Shown in pieces: positions 10,672 through 19,794 of a stretch of DNA of 40,129 bases. The position numbers were made by a program, and so were the translations under genes. Numbering within the stretch: position 1 is the stretch's first letter; every line of letters begins with the position of its first letter. The notes under the pieces were generated by a model. That model saw nothing but the letters and a program-made list of their open reading frames with translations. It ran no database searches and had not been told where the DNA came from. Source of the DNA: Bacteroidetes bacterium CG18_big_fil_WC_8_21_14_2_50_41_14 (GTDB lineage Bacteria; Bacteroidota; Bacteroidia; Bacteroidales; F082); NCBI GenBank assembly GCA_002771745.1, contig PCUL01000339.1, positions 2,830 to 42,958 on the forward strand. The letters are read 5' to 3'.

Positions 10672-11541
10672 TTAAAAGATAAGTTCAACGGGCAGTTGGG
10701 GTGTTGCACCTTTCTGTGTACATACAAATGATGAAACCCGGGCAGCGTGTTGATGAATTTGGCACAATGGATTTTTATTGATCAAACCCATAATCAAAGC
10801 AGCCGAAAACGAATCACCGGCACCAATGGTGTCAACAACCTGAATGTGTGTGGCTTCCACATTGGAGACCTCCTTATCGGTGTACAACAAGCTGCCTTTT
10901 TCACCCTTGGTCAATGCGATGAGTTGGAGACCAAATTTTTGCAAAATAACATGGAGTTTTTCTGTTTCATCAGAGGGCAATTGAAGCAAATCTGTGAGCA
11001 AGTCCAACTCTTCATGGTTAATTTTAAGCATGTTGCAAGCATTTAGCGAACGCAAAAGTATCTCTCTTGTGAAGTATTGCTGCCGGATATTGATATCGAA
11101 AAGTTTAATGGCCTGGTCGGGCATCCGCGACAATACTTTATAAATGGTTTGTTGTGTCAACAGGCTCCGTTGGGCTAGCGATCCAAAACAAATCGCCGAG
11201 GCAGTGTCAGCCAAATATTCTATTTCGGTGGTGTATTGAATATGATCCCATGCAACATTTTCAATAATGTTGTATTCAGGGTTGCCCTGGTGTAATTTTA
11301 CTTCTACAGTCCCTGTGGGCCAGACCGTTTTAGCCAGGTGATGACTCAATTGCTTTTTTACAAGGACATCGATCATTTCTTCCCCGAGAGCATCGTTCCC
11401 GATAGCGCTAACAACCACTGCGTCAGCACCCAACTGCCGTGCATGAAAAGCCACATTTGCCGGAGCTCCGCCGAGTTTCTTCTCACCGGGAAGCAAATCC
11501 CAGAGTACTTCGCCCAATCCAATGACTACTGGTTTTCTCAT
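10672..11541 (-). CDS. PfkB family carbohydrate kinase, likely fructokinase
   Basis: GLGEVLWDLLPGEKKLGGAPANVAFHARQLG and VVDTIGAGDSFSAALIMGL (PfkB signatures); located in a sucrose locus. Confidence 0.92.
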   Translation of the reverse strand: MRKPVVIGLGEVLWDLLPGEKKLGGAPANVAFHARQLGADAVVVSAIGNDALGEEMIDVLVKKQLSHHLAKTVWPTGTVEVKLHQGNPEYNIIENVAWDHIQYTTEIEYLADTASAICFGSLAQRSLLTQQTIYKVLSRMPDQAIKLFDINIRQQYFTREILLRSLNACNMLKINHEELDLLTDLLQLPSDETEKLHVILQKFGLQLIALTKGEKGSLLYTDKEVSNVEATHIQVVDTIGAGDSFSAALIMGLINKNPLCQIHQHAARVSSFVCTQKGATPQLPVELIF

Positions 11542-11555
11542 TTGAACGGTAATTT

Positions 11556-12800
11556 TTAGTTTTCGTGAGTATATTCGCTTGCTTCAATTTGAGCCAGCCT
11601 CATCAAAGTTGGCTTTTTTATCCAATTATATAACATACCTACGAACAAGATGGCGGCAAATACTGTGGCTAACATAAATCCATAAATGGCCTGCGAACCA
11701 AAGGCATCGCTTATCACTCCCATGGCCAATGGTCCCAAAGCAGCTCCTGCGGCTGTAAAAAATAAAATGATGCCGGCCACGGCACCACCTTGTACTTTTG
11801 GAAAACAACTGATTCCTTTTGAGTTGATGGTTGGATAAATAACCGACATAAAAAGCCCCGATAATGGCAAAAGCACTACCCTGACAGAAGCATCAGTAAA
11901 CACGCTGATACTAAAACACAAGAATATCAACAAGCTGAAAACAGCCAGTACACCTGCCCAGTTAAAACGCTGCATCATCCATGCACCCAGAAAACGTCCT
12001 CCGGCACGGAGAATAAAAAATATAGGCAGTGCATAAGTTGCCATTAATAAGAATGGGCCATCGTAACCAAAAATCAGCGTTGGCATCCATACATAAATGG
12101 CAGCTTCCACCGACACATATAAAAAGGCCGCCAAAGAAAAGCCCAACGCAAAAGGATCTTTAATCATGGTAAAAGTCCGTTTCAGATTAATGGGCTCTTC
12201 TGACGTTTTAATGGTTTTCGGGTAACGGGCAAACATGGCCATCACGATCAATACAACCGATATGGTGGCGGCTACCACATACAAATATTGCCACTCCACC
12301 CCTTTCGATAAAAAGTAGGTAACAATAAACGGCCCAATGATGGCGCCCACTCCAAAAAACCCTTCTACATTGTTCATGGTTGAGGTATGCTCTTTGGTGG
12401 ATCTGGAAATATCACCAATCAACGACAAAGCACCCGTTTTAAATATACCGATGGCAACGCCCGAAATCATCAACAGGGCCAGGAAAAACCCAAACGATTT
12501 CCCTACCAGAAACATATACGAACTAAGTACAAACAGCATCAGTCCTATGATAATGGTTGCTTTTCTGCCTAATTTATCTGCCAGGAACCCCAATGAGATA
12601 CCCGCTATGGCAATGGCAATCATGGGGCCGTAATGCAACAGGCCTGCTGCGGTCATGCTCAAGTTAAACTGCTTCATGACCTCAGGTATGATCACTCCTA
12701 CCGCATCGGTAGTCATGGCAAACATCAGGAACATCATGTAGGTGAGCCATTTAACAACAACCAAACCATTTTGCCTTGTGGACTTTGTGTTTTTTAACAT
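11556..12800 (-). CDS. MFS transporter, candidate sugar permease
   Basis: 12-TM-like hydrophobic protein with MFS loop motif GFLADKLGRKATIIIGL; embedded in the sucrose locus. Confidence 0.9.
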   Translation of the reverse strand: MLKNTKSTRQNGLVVVKWLTYMMFLMFAMTTDAVGVIIPEVMKQFNLSMTAAGLLHYGPMIAIAIAGISLGFLADKLGRKATIIIGLMLFVLSSYMFLVGKSFGFFLALLMISGVAIGIFKTGALSLIGDISRSTKEHTSTMNNVEGFFGVGAIIGPFIVTYFLSKGVEWQYLYVVAATISVVLIVMAMFARYPKTIKTSEEPINLKRTFTMIKDPFALGFSLAAFLYVSVEAAIYVWMPTLIFGYDGPFLLMATYALPIFFILRAGGRFLGAWMMQRFNWAGVLAVFSLLIFLCFSISVFTDASVRVVLLPLSGLFMSVIYPTINSKGISCFPKVQGGAVAGIILFFTAAGAALGPLAMGVISDAFGSQAIYGFMLATVFAAILFVGMLYNWIKKPTLMRLAQIEASEYTHEN

Positions 12801-12827
12801 CCGGGTAAGATTATAATTTTTGTAAAA

Positions 12828-14291
12828 CTAAAAGACTTTCATTAATATTTGTCCGCTCTCATCTGTATGAACTATGTTGAAACGGCCTGTTTTGAAATCG
12901 GCAGACAGTGTGGCTTTTGCGTTTATATGATACCATGAAACTATCAAAGTATGAGCGTCGGAAGGATGGATAACCATGTTTCCATTAAAAGCCGGATGTA
13001 AGTTCCTAAAGAGAATCAATTCCTTCAACCTCACCACCACGGTTTTTTGAAGAGCTTGATTTAGCTCTTCCCTGGTATAATAATGCCGGTTTATATCGCG
13101 ACCTACATTGGTCGCTGCCAAAAGATCCATGTCATTTTCGCCAGCCAACAGTCCAACATAATAAATTTGTGGGATTCCGGGAGCGAAAAACTGAATGGCA
13201 CGCGCCAAGAGATAATGCTGATCGTTTCGTGCCAGGGCATCGTAGTACGTACTGTTCACCTGATACAAATCCAGATTGGAAGCGGCAGCTCCTGTTGCTT
13301 TTTCGCTTTGTCCTCGGGTATTGACGTGAATTTGTTCAACAATCCGATCCAGCCTTTCACCATCTATCAAACCTGCATATTCACCATCGCTGGCCACATC
13401 CACTATGCCAATGCCATCGTGGGTATCCAATACTGTGAAGGCGTTGCGGGGACCTATTTCGAGCCATCTTTTTAAGTTTGTTGCCTCCTGGTTGAAAATG
13501 CTGTCGAGTACCAACACAGGGAGTGCGAAATCATAAATATAGTCCACTTTCTTAGCTATCCCGATCTGGGTTTTGTAATGGGAATGAATCTCGACCAGGA
13601 CTTCAATTCCTCTATTTCGTGCTTTTTCGGTAAGTTGATCAATAAAATAAAAGGTTTCAGGTATCATGAAACAAGACGTTCCTTTTCTTTTAATGGCATA
13701 TCCCGCTGCATCCAGCCTGATCATTTTAATGCCGACACGCTGAAAGGTTGACAGGATTTCTTCCAGATAGCCTACTCCTTCACTGCTATTTACATCAATG
13801 TCGATTTGATTTCCTGTAAAGGTCGTCCAGATCAATTTTGAAAACCCATCATCAAACTTAAAAGCGGTAAAAGGCAATCCGGGCCGGGGACGATATATGC
13901 TTAGCAATTCTTTTTCTGTTGCCCCTTCGGGAAAAACCTTGTCATAGCTCAGGAATAAATTCGCATATTCTGATTTTTCTCCTTTTTGCAAATAGTCTTT
14001 AAATCGTTTCGATTTAGCCGAAACATGGTTTACAATCAAATCGGCAATAATTTCCACTTGTTGGCCCAATTCAACCATATCCGACCAATTGCCCAACCTG
14101 GGATCGATGGACAGGTGGTCGATGGGATCGAAACCTGCATCTTCACCATCGATGGGATAAAAAAACGGTAATAGATGAATTCCTCCAAAAAGACCTTTCA
14201 ACTCACCCCCCATAAGAGCGTTTAGTTCAGTCATGTTGTTGCAGCCAAGTCGATCTACATAGGTGATTAATTGTGCTTTATTGTCCATCAT
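12828..14291 (-). CDS. Sucrose phosphorylase (GH13 subfamily 18-like)
   Basis: MIRLDAAGYAIKRKGTSCFMIPETFYFIDQL, HDGIGIVDVASDG, EKATGAAASNLDLYQVNSTYYDAL, PGIPQIYYVGLLAGENDMDLLAATNVGRDINRHYY; start at 14291 or 14288. Confidence 0.92.
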   Translation of the reverse strand: MMDNKAQLITYVDRLGCNNMTELNALMGGELKGLFGGIHLLPFFYPIDGEDAGFDPIDHLSIDPRLGNWSDMVELGQQVEIIADLIVNHVSAKSKRFKDYLQKGEKSEYANLFLSYDKVFPEGATEKELLSIYRPRPGLPFTAFKFDDGFSKLIWTTFTGNQIDIDVNSSEGVGYLEEILSTFQRVGIKMIRLDAAGYAIKRKGTSCFMIPETFYFIDQLTEKARNRGIEVLVEIHSHYKTQIGIAKKVDYIYDFALPVLVLDSIFNQEATNLKRWLEIGPRNAFTVLDTHDGIGIVDVASDGEYAGLIDGERLDRIVEQIHVNTRGQSEKATGAAASNLDLYQVNSTYYDALARNDQHYLLARAIQFFAPGIPQIYYVGLLAGENDMDLLAATNVGRDINRHYYTREELNQALQKTVVVRLKELILFRNLHPAFNGNMVIHPSDAHTLIVSWYHINAKATLSADFKTGRFNIVHTDESGQILMKVF

Positions 14292-14315
14292 TATGTATTA
14301 GAGGGTAGTTATAAA

Positions 14316-14360
14316 ACGGGGTGTTTCCATCATGGAAATCTTTGATGGAAACACTCCCGT
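14316..14360 (-). terminator. Strong intercistronic hairpin between the TonB receptor and sucrose phosphorylase genes (terminator or attenuator)
   Basis: ACGGG-GTGTTTCCATCA / TGATGGAAACACTCCCGT: 17-bp stem with a one-nt bulge; T-rich flanks on both strands. Confidence 0.65.
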
Positions 14361-14395
14361 TATTTTTATTTAATATTCAATAAGCGTCAGTTGGA

Positions 14396-17074
14396 TTAAA
14401 ACGTGTAGGTTAAGGTAGCTGTTGAGGCACGGCCGGTGATGGGGCGGGCCCTCATATAGTTGATACTGTTATCGGTAAAAGGATCACCTTCCATCTCTGT
14501 AAATCCCAGGGTATTGGTCAGGTTATTGGAGTTTAGCATGATATCCAGGCCTTTTGTAATGTTATAACTCACGAAAGCATTTACATAAACATATCCGGGC
14601 AGTACTACCTTGTTATCGTCCTGGGCATACACTTTAGTAGTTCCAATCAGGCTAAACCCGATATTGGCTTTTCCTTTGTAAAAATTGTACGAAGGATTGA
14701 TATTATACATCAAAGCAGGTACTCTTCTGGGCACATTGCCTTCTTCAGCAGTATTAAGGCTCTTGGAAATTTCAGCTTTTGTATAGGTAGCCCCGGCAGC
14801 CACATAAAAATTTGAAACAGTAGCAACAGCATCTACTTCAACACCATAAGTGTTATAGTCTTTGTTCAGGATTCTACCAAACTCTTCGTTTTGTTCAGAT
14901 ATTTTATCGTAAAAAGCTGTAGCGGTAAACCCAACTTTTGGAGATTTAAATTTAAACCCCAGTTCGGCCTGGTTAATCTGGTCAGCGCTCAGGCCACTTA
15001 CGGTATTCCCATCGGCATTGATAAATGGGGAATACAACAACCTGTCGGCGTTGGCTCTTCCACCCTGGCTATATCTGGCATAAACCGCTTTGGTTTCGTC
15101 CAAAAGGTAATTGGCTCCGATAGAGTATGAAACATAACCAAAATCATAGTTAACAGTATTTGGCTTTGCGTTGTCGAGCAATGTTACACTTTCTTCGGTA
15201 GGTGAAATTGTTCCATTTTCATCTACATCAACCGGTGCCTGATAGTTACTTAAATAATAACCGTTGGCATTACCCATGTCGTAGCGAAGGCTGGCATCCA
15301 TGCTAAACTGAGAGGTCAGTTCCACTTCTACATTGGCGTAAGGGGCATCAATGGTATAAGCCATATCATATCCCCGTGTACAGCAGTTGCCCCACATTGG
15401 CACTCCATGAGCTACAAGGCCATTGTCTGTGTAAAACGAGCTGTCGGCATTTTGAACATTCATTAACCTGGGTCCGTTATCTCCGTTTACATCAGTTAAA
15501 TAAGATTGCCACAACCAACTCATGGCAATCTTTTGATAGGCATTGTAATAACCAACGGTTAATTTGGCTTTTCCCAAATCTTTGGTCAAGAACAAATCGT
15601 TGGTGAAATTGTTCAGGTTGTTCATATCCACATCAAAGGTAATCACCTGCATGGCCAAACCATTTCCATTCAGGTTTTGAATTTGGGAAGCCGTTAAAGG
15701 CACACCGGCATTTTCACCATTGGCATAGCTCATTGAATAATTATCGCCAGCCAGACTTTTGGCAATGTCATCGGCCGTTGCTATCTGAGCGGGGAAGGGT
15801 GAGTTAAATGTGCCACTTGTGAAGGCCATTCTGGATTTATCCTTCACCCTCCATCCATTTCCCATATCGAAATCAAACTCAGCACCTATGGCAAGCACTT
15901 TGGGATGCATTCCATCAGAAATATTGCTGGTTCTTCTGTTGCCATTTTGATCAACGCCATGAAGCAACAAAAAACCCGGGCTTTGCAAAGTATTGTTTGT
16001 CAAGTCGTAACCTTCGATAGATTCATAGGTTGGATTATCGGCAGTACCGGTAGCTTTTACAGGCATAGGCATATAACTAATAGCCTTATCGTTCAGGTAT
16101 TTAAGATAAATTCTGGCATATCCTTTTTCAAATTGCTTGGTTATATTGGCTTTAATCTGGCCACCATAATTGGCTGTAAATCCCGGATTACGAGGTCCCT
16201 GGCCTGACCTGAAAAATCCGCCCACATTATACCTGAAACCGTTTCCAAGTGAACCACCAAAATCAAAATCAGTACGGAGTGTGCGGTAGTCGAGACCAAA
16301 AGTAGTAGCTATAACGCCACCTTCCTGCACACCCGTTTTACTGATAAAGTTAATAATACCGGCAGGAGAGTTACTGGCCAGGGTAGAGGCAGAACCCCCC
16401 TTAAGGGCTTCGATCCTGTTCACGGTTTTATCGTAACGGAGGAAAATGTCGGAATTACCAAACGAAATATCACCAAACTGCAATATTGGAAGTCCGTCTT
16501 CTTGTAACAATAAAAACTTTGATCCTCCGGAGGCCACCGGAACTCCACGCACCGAAATATTGGCGTTGCCTTCGCCACCTGACGACTCCACATGAATACC
16601 AGGAATGGCTTTAAAGATTTCGGCTGTGGTTTGAGCACCCAGTTCATTTAAAAACTTGGGCTTAAGCGAAGTGAGTGCATCAGCTGAACGCAATGCAGAT
16701 TTTTCGTTGACCAAACCGGTAACGACCACTTCGTCGAGTCCCATGAGGTCGGCCACCAATTCAAAATTCATTGCTATTTCCTCACCAGAATGAATAGTAA
16801 CCTCAACACTTTTAGGCGAGTAGCCCACGTAGGAGGCTTTGAGCCGAAAAGTGCCATTGTTCACATCTGTTAAAACATAGTTACCATCCATATCGGTAAT
16901 TGCACCGGTAAGCGTACCCTCAATTAAAAGTGTGGCTCCAACGAGTGTTTCATGGGACTGAGCATCGGTTACGGTCCCTTTGATTGTGCCTGATTGGGCA
17001 AATGAAGACTGTAAACTCAACAGTCCTGCTCCTATCAACACAATCACCAAAAGTGTAAATTTTCGCATAGTCAT
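14396..17074 (-). CDS. TonB-dependent receptor with N-terminal carboxypeptidase-like (CarbopepD_reg) domain, likely sucrose/oligosaccharide uptake
   Basis: Signal peptide; GTIKGTVTDAQSHETLVGATLLIEGTLTGAITDMDGNYVL; plug LGAQTTAEIFKAIPGIHVESSGGEGNANISVRG; C-terminal beta-barrel ending in TYTF. Confidence 0.94.
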   Translation of the reverse strand: MTMRKFTLLVIVLIGAGLLSLQSSFAQSGTIKGTVTDAQSHETLVGATLLIEGTLTGAITDMDGNYVLTDVNNGTFRLKASYVGYSPKSVEVTIHSGEEIAMNFELVADLMGLDEVVVTGLVNEKSALRSADALTSLKPKFLNELGAQTTAEIFKAIPGIHVESSGGEGNANISVRGVPVASGGSKFLLLQEDGLPILQFGDISFGNSDIFLRYDKTVNRIEALKGGSASTLASNSPAGIINFISKTGVQEGGVIATTFGLDYRTLRTDFDFGGSLGNGFRYNVGGFFRSGQGPRNPGFTANYGGQIKANITKQFEKGYARIYLKYLNDKAISYMPMPVKATGTADNPTYESIEGYDLTNNTLQSPGFLLLHGVDQNGNRRTSNISDGMHPKVLAIGAEFDFDMGNGWRVKDKSRMAFTSGTFNSPFPAQIATADDIAKSLAGDNYSMSYANGENAGVPLTASQIQNLNGNGLAMQVITFDVDMNNLNNFTNDLFLTKDLGKAKLTVGYYNAYQKIAMSWLWQSYLTDVNGDNGPRLMNVQNADSSFYTDNGLVAHGVPMWGNCCTRGYDMAYTIDAPYANVEVELTSQFSMDASLRYDMGNANGYYLSNYQAPVDVDENGTISPTEESVTLLDNAKPNTVNYDFGYVSYSIGANYLLDETKAVYARYSQGGRANADRLLYSPFINADGNTVSGLSADQINQAELGFKFKSPKVGFTATAFYDKISEQNEEFGRILNKDYNTYGVEVDAVATVSNFYVAAGATYTKAEISKSLNTAEEGNVPRRVPALMYNINPSYNFYKGKANIGFSLIGTTKVYAQDDNKVVLPGYVYVNAFVSYNITKGLDIMLNSNNLTNTLGFTEMEGDPFTDNSINYMRARPITGRASTATLTYTF

Positions 17075-17120
17075 ATTCTATTAGTAATTGGTTAAAAATA
17101 TGTTAAATAAATTTGCTCCA

Positions 17121-17128
17121 CAAAAATA
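17121..17128 (-). promoter_or_regulatory. Candidate Bacteroidetes -7 element (TAnnTTTG) for the TonB receptor/sucrose operon
   Basis: CAAAAATA on + = TATTTTTG on -, 46 nt upstream of the ATG. Confidence 0.4.
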
Positions 17129-17180
17129 GATGCGAAATCAAGTCAAAAAGGGGAGTAATCATGTGCTTTTACCCGCACAG

Positions 17181-17209
17181 GTTAACGCACACGTTAACGC
17201 ACATGTTAA
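17181..17209. repeat. 12-bp tandem direct repeat upstream of the TonB receptor
   Basis: GTTAACGCACac GTTAACGCACat GTTAA, exact 12-bp period, preceded by a partial CGCACA copy. Confidence 0.7.
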
Positions 17210-17387
17210 TTGTTTAAAACTACTTCATTTTTGTTGATATCTTGATGTAAAAACACTTGGAAATTGAATCATTACATACGTTTGCAGTCATAAAAATGAG
17301 GTAGAAACAACACCAAAACATTACATTGTCATCAAATATCAACCAATGACAGAATCACTATTTTTGATTGGAAAGCACACCTAGTTA

Positions 17388-17411
17388 TGGTTCAGGCGGA
17401 CGCTTGAACCA
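17388..17411. repeat. Inverted repeat, copy 1 of a pair
   Basis: TGGTTCAGGCG GA CGCTTGAACCA: 10 of 11 arm positions pair. Confidence 0.65.
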
Positions 17412-17439
17412 GTTTTGCTATTATGATATTAGAGTTACT

Positions 17440-17465
17440 ATGAGCCAAGTGGACGTTTGAGCCAT
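17440..17465. repeat. Related, degenerate inverted repeat, copy 2
   Basis: ATGAGCCAAGTGGACGTTTGAGCCAT shares the core GGACG(C/T)TTGA(A/G)CCA with copy 1. Confidence 0.55.
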
Positions 17466-17472
17466 AATAGCC

Positions 17473-17868
17473 TCAGCTGAACGTAACATACAGGTTAGCA
17501 AAGAAATTCCAGATGGTCACCACGGCAATGGCAAACACCTTGGCTACATAAAAGTTCATTTTAAACCGGCTGACCAACAACCACAGTATCATCGTATTGA
17601 TAACGAGCCCGATGAGTGAGATAATGATAAACTGCGAGTACTCGAACATGATCTCCGGATTGTGACTTTCGAAAGTCCACACCCGGTTTAAAAAATAATT
17701 TGAGGTGGCTGCCGAAATAAAACCAATGGCATTGGCTACATATTTTGGGATACGAAGCTTCTCTTTGGTCAGATAGGTGATACCGAAATCGACAAACAAG
17801 CCCGAAAAACCTACGATCCCAAACTTAATAAATTTTTGTACCAGCTCAGGGCTGAAAAATTCGGACAT
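17473..17868 (-). CDS. GtrA family membrane protein
   Basis: FIKFGIVGFSGLFVDFGITYLTKEKLRIPKYVANAIGFISAATSNYFLNRVWTF; four TM-like segments. Confidence 0.92.
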   Translation of the reverse strand: MSEFFSPELVQKFIKFGIVGFSGLFVDFGITYLTKEKLRIPKYVANAIGFISAATSNYFLNRVWTFESHNPEIMFEYSQFIIISLIGLVINTMILWLLVSRFKMNFYVAKVFAIAVVTIWNFFANLYVTFS

Positions 17869-17892
17869 GCCAATTTATTAAAAGTTAAACCC

Positions 17893-19686
17893 TTATAAAG
17901 CAACTATCAGCACTTGTTTTTGGCCATCCCTGACAATATCCACGGTAATCCTCTGTCCGGGTTTTAGTTTTTTAAGCCTGGCCATATAATCATAAATATT
18001 GGTTACCTCCATGCCATCGAGAGAAGTGATGCGGTCACCTTTTTTCATCCCGGCGGCAGAAGCTGGTCCGCCTGCAGTTACACCACCTACCCCAAGCCCG
18101 TTATTTTCTGTATTGGTAAAATCGGGCATAATGCCCAACTTCACTTTCAAAGTGCGGCTGTTGCGACCCTCTTGTTTTGGAGCCGCAGTTTCCTGGTAAA
18201 CCAGTGCATCTGTTCTGTTGACCAATTCAAATATCAAAGGAACTGCAAAATCCAGAATGGCTTGCTCTCCTTCATAATTAATTTTATCAGCATCATCCAA
18301 AGGTGTGTGATAATCCTGGTGGGCACCGGTAAAGAAAAACAACACAGGAACACCAGCCCCATAAAAACTGGCATGATCTGAAGCTCCGTAGCCTTCCGGT
18401 GAATGGGTGAAACCCAATTTACTTCCTTCTTCCCAGTTTTTAAGCAAAGCTTCGGTTTCAACAGCCGTACCGGTTCCTCCAATCATGAGGGAAGGTTTTT
18501 CAGCATCCAACCGGCCAATCATATCGAAATTCAACATCATTTTTACCTGTTTTATGCTGACCAAAGGATTTGACGCGAAAAATTGCGACCCTAACAATCC
18601 CATTTCTTCGCCTCCAAAGGCCATAAAAATCACACTGCGTTTTAGCTGTTCTTTTTGTGAAGACATCCACTGGGCCAATTCGAGCACAGCAGCTACGCCG
18701 GAGGCATTGTCGTCGGCACCATTGTGAATGGCGATGGTGTCGGGCATGCGCGAACCCGAACCGTCTCCACCAAACCCAAGGTGATCGTAATGGCCGCCAA
18801 TGACTACATATTCATCCTTCAACAACGGATCAGAACCGGGGATCATCGCCACCACATTGCAGGTGGTTACTTCCACACGTTGTAAATCGGTGGTAGCTGC
18901 GGCGCTCATTTTCAGTTGTAGGGTTATGGGCTGCATAATGGAACGAATACTGTCTTCGAGCTGCGAAATGGTCAGGTTCTTTTCAATAAGTAATTGGTTA
19001 GCCAACGATTGGCTGATGTTTATGGCCATTATTCCGGCACCGGCTGTTACCCTGTTAAAGGTTTGGGCCATCAATTGGTCACTGGCACCATATTGCGGGC
19101 CATTGACAAACAGAATGCCAGCGGCATGGTGGTCTTTGGCGGTGAGGGCCTTATCGCGGTCGCTTCCAAAGTTGGCAAATACACTTTCTTCTTTATCCGG
19201 CTCTGGATCACCTCGCAACACCATCACCCATTTACCTGTTACATCAATTCCTTCGTAGTCGTTCCATTGAATCGAATCCTGAGTAATATCTAATCCGAAA
19301 CCGGCAAAAACCACTTCAGCATCGAGCGTTCCGTTCGAGGTAAATGGCATCAACTGAAAAGTACTATCAAAAATGCCGCTTGTTTTTCCTACCGAAAAGA
19401 CGTTTGCCGATCCCGGTTCCACACGTACAGTCACATCAAAGTATTGGAAACCATTGTCTCCAAGCAATTGTAAGCCATTCTCCACAAATTGATCACGAAT
19501 GTAATCAGCAGCCACTTTTGCTTCAGGCGTGCCCGGCTTTCTTCCTTTCAACGAATCGGAAGCCAGAAAATAGATATGCTGTTTCAGATCAGAGATCGTA
19601 ATATCGGTGGTGGTTTGAGCTTTTGTCACAGGCATCAAGGCCATCAGGACAAATACAACCCATATTAATTTGAGGTTTTTCTTCAT
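17893..19686 (-). CDS. Secreted M28 family peptidase with C-terminal PDZ domain
   Basis: Signal peptide; VIGGHYDHLGFGGDG..NGADDNASGVAAVLELA, AFGGEEMGLLGS, NFDMIGR (M28 metal ligands); PDZ-like VTAGGPASAAGMKKGDRITSLDGMEV. Confidence 0.93.
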   Translation of the reverse strand: MKKNLKLIWVVFVLMALMPVTKAQTTTDITISDLKQHIYFLASDSLKGRKPGTPEAKVAADYIRDQFVENGLQLLGDNGFQYFDVTVRVEPGSANVFSVGKTSGIFDSTFQLMPFTSNGTLDAEVVFAGFGLDITQDSIQWNDYEGIDVTGKWVMVLRGDPEPDKEESVFANFGSDRDKALTAKDHHAAGILFVNGPQYGASDQLMAQTFNRVTAGAGIMAINISQSLANQLLIEKNLTISQLEDSIRSIMQPITLQLKMSAAATTDLQRVEVTTCNVVAMIPGSDPLLKDEYVVIGGHYDHLGFGGDGSGSRMPDTIAIHNGADDNASGVAAVLELAQWMSSQKEQLKRSVIFMAFGGEEMGLLGSQFFASNPLVSIKQVKMMLNFDMIGRLDAEKPSLMIGGTGTAVETEALLKNWEEGSKLGFTHSPEGYGASDHASFYGAGVPVLFFFTGAHQDYHTPLDDADKINYEGEQAILDFAVPLIFELVNRTDALVYQETAAPKQEGRNSRTLKVKLGIMPDFTNTENNGLGVGGVTAGGPASAAGMKKGDRITSLDGMEVTNIYDYMARLKKLKPGQRITVDIVRDGQKQVLIVAL

Positions 19687-19794
19687 GCTACTTTATAATT
19701 TTTCCGGTGACAAAGGTAGTGTTTTACCGAAAGAGTTTGAAATGATTGAGATAATCCACTACACGAGAACAAAGCATTTTAAATAGTGTATGCC

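Noticed and set aside
17388-17411. tRNA T-arm-like GGTTCA...TGAACC sequence
   Set aside because: No cloverleaf, acceptor stem or anticodon arm around it; it is a simple inverted repeat. No tRNA or rRNA gene was recognised anywhere in the window.
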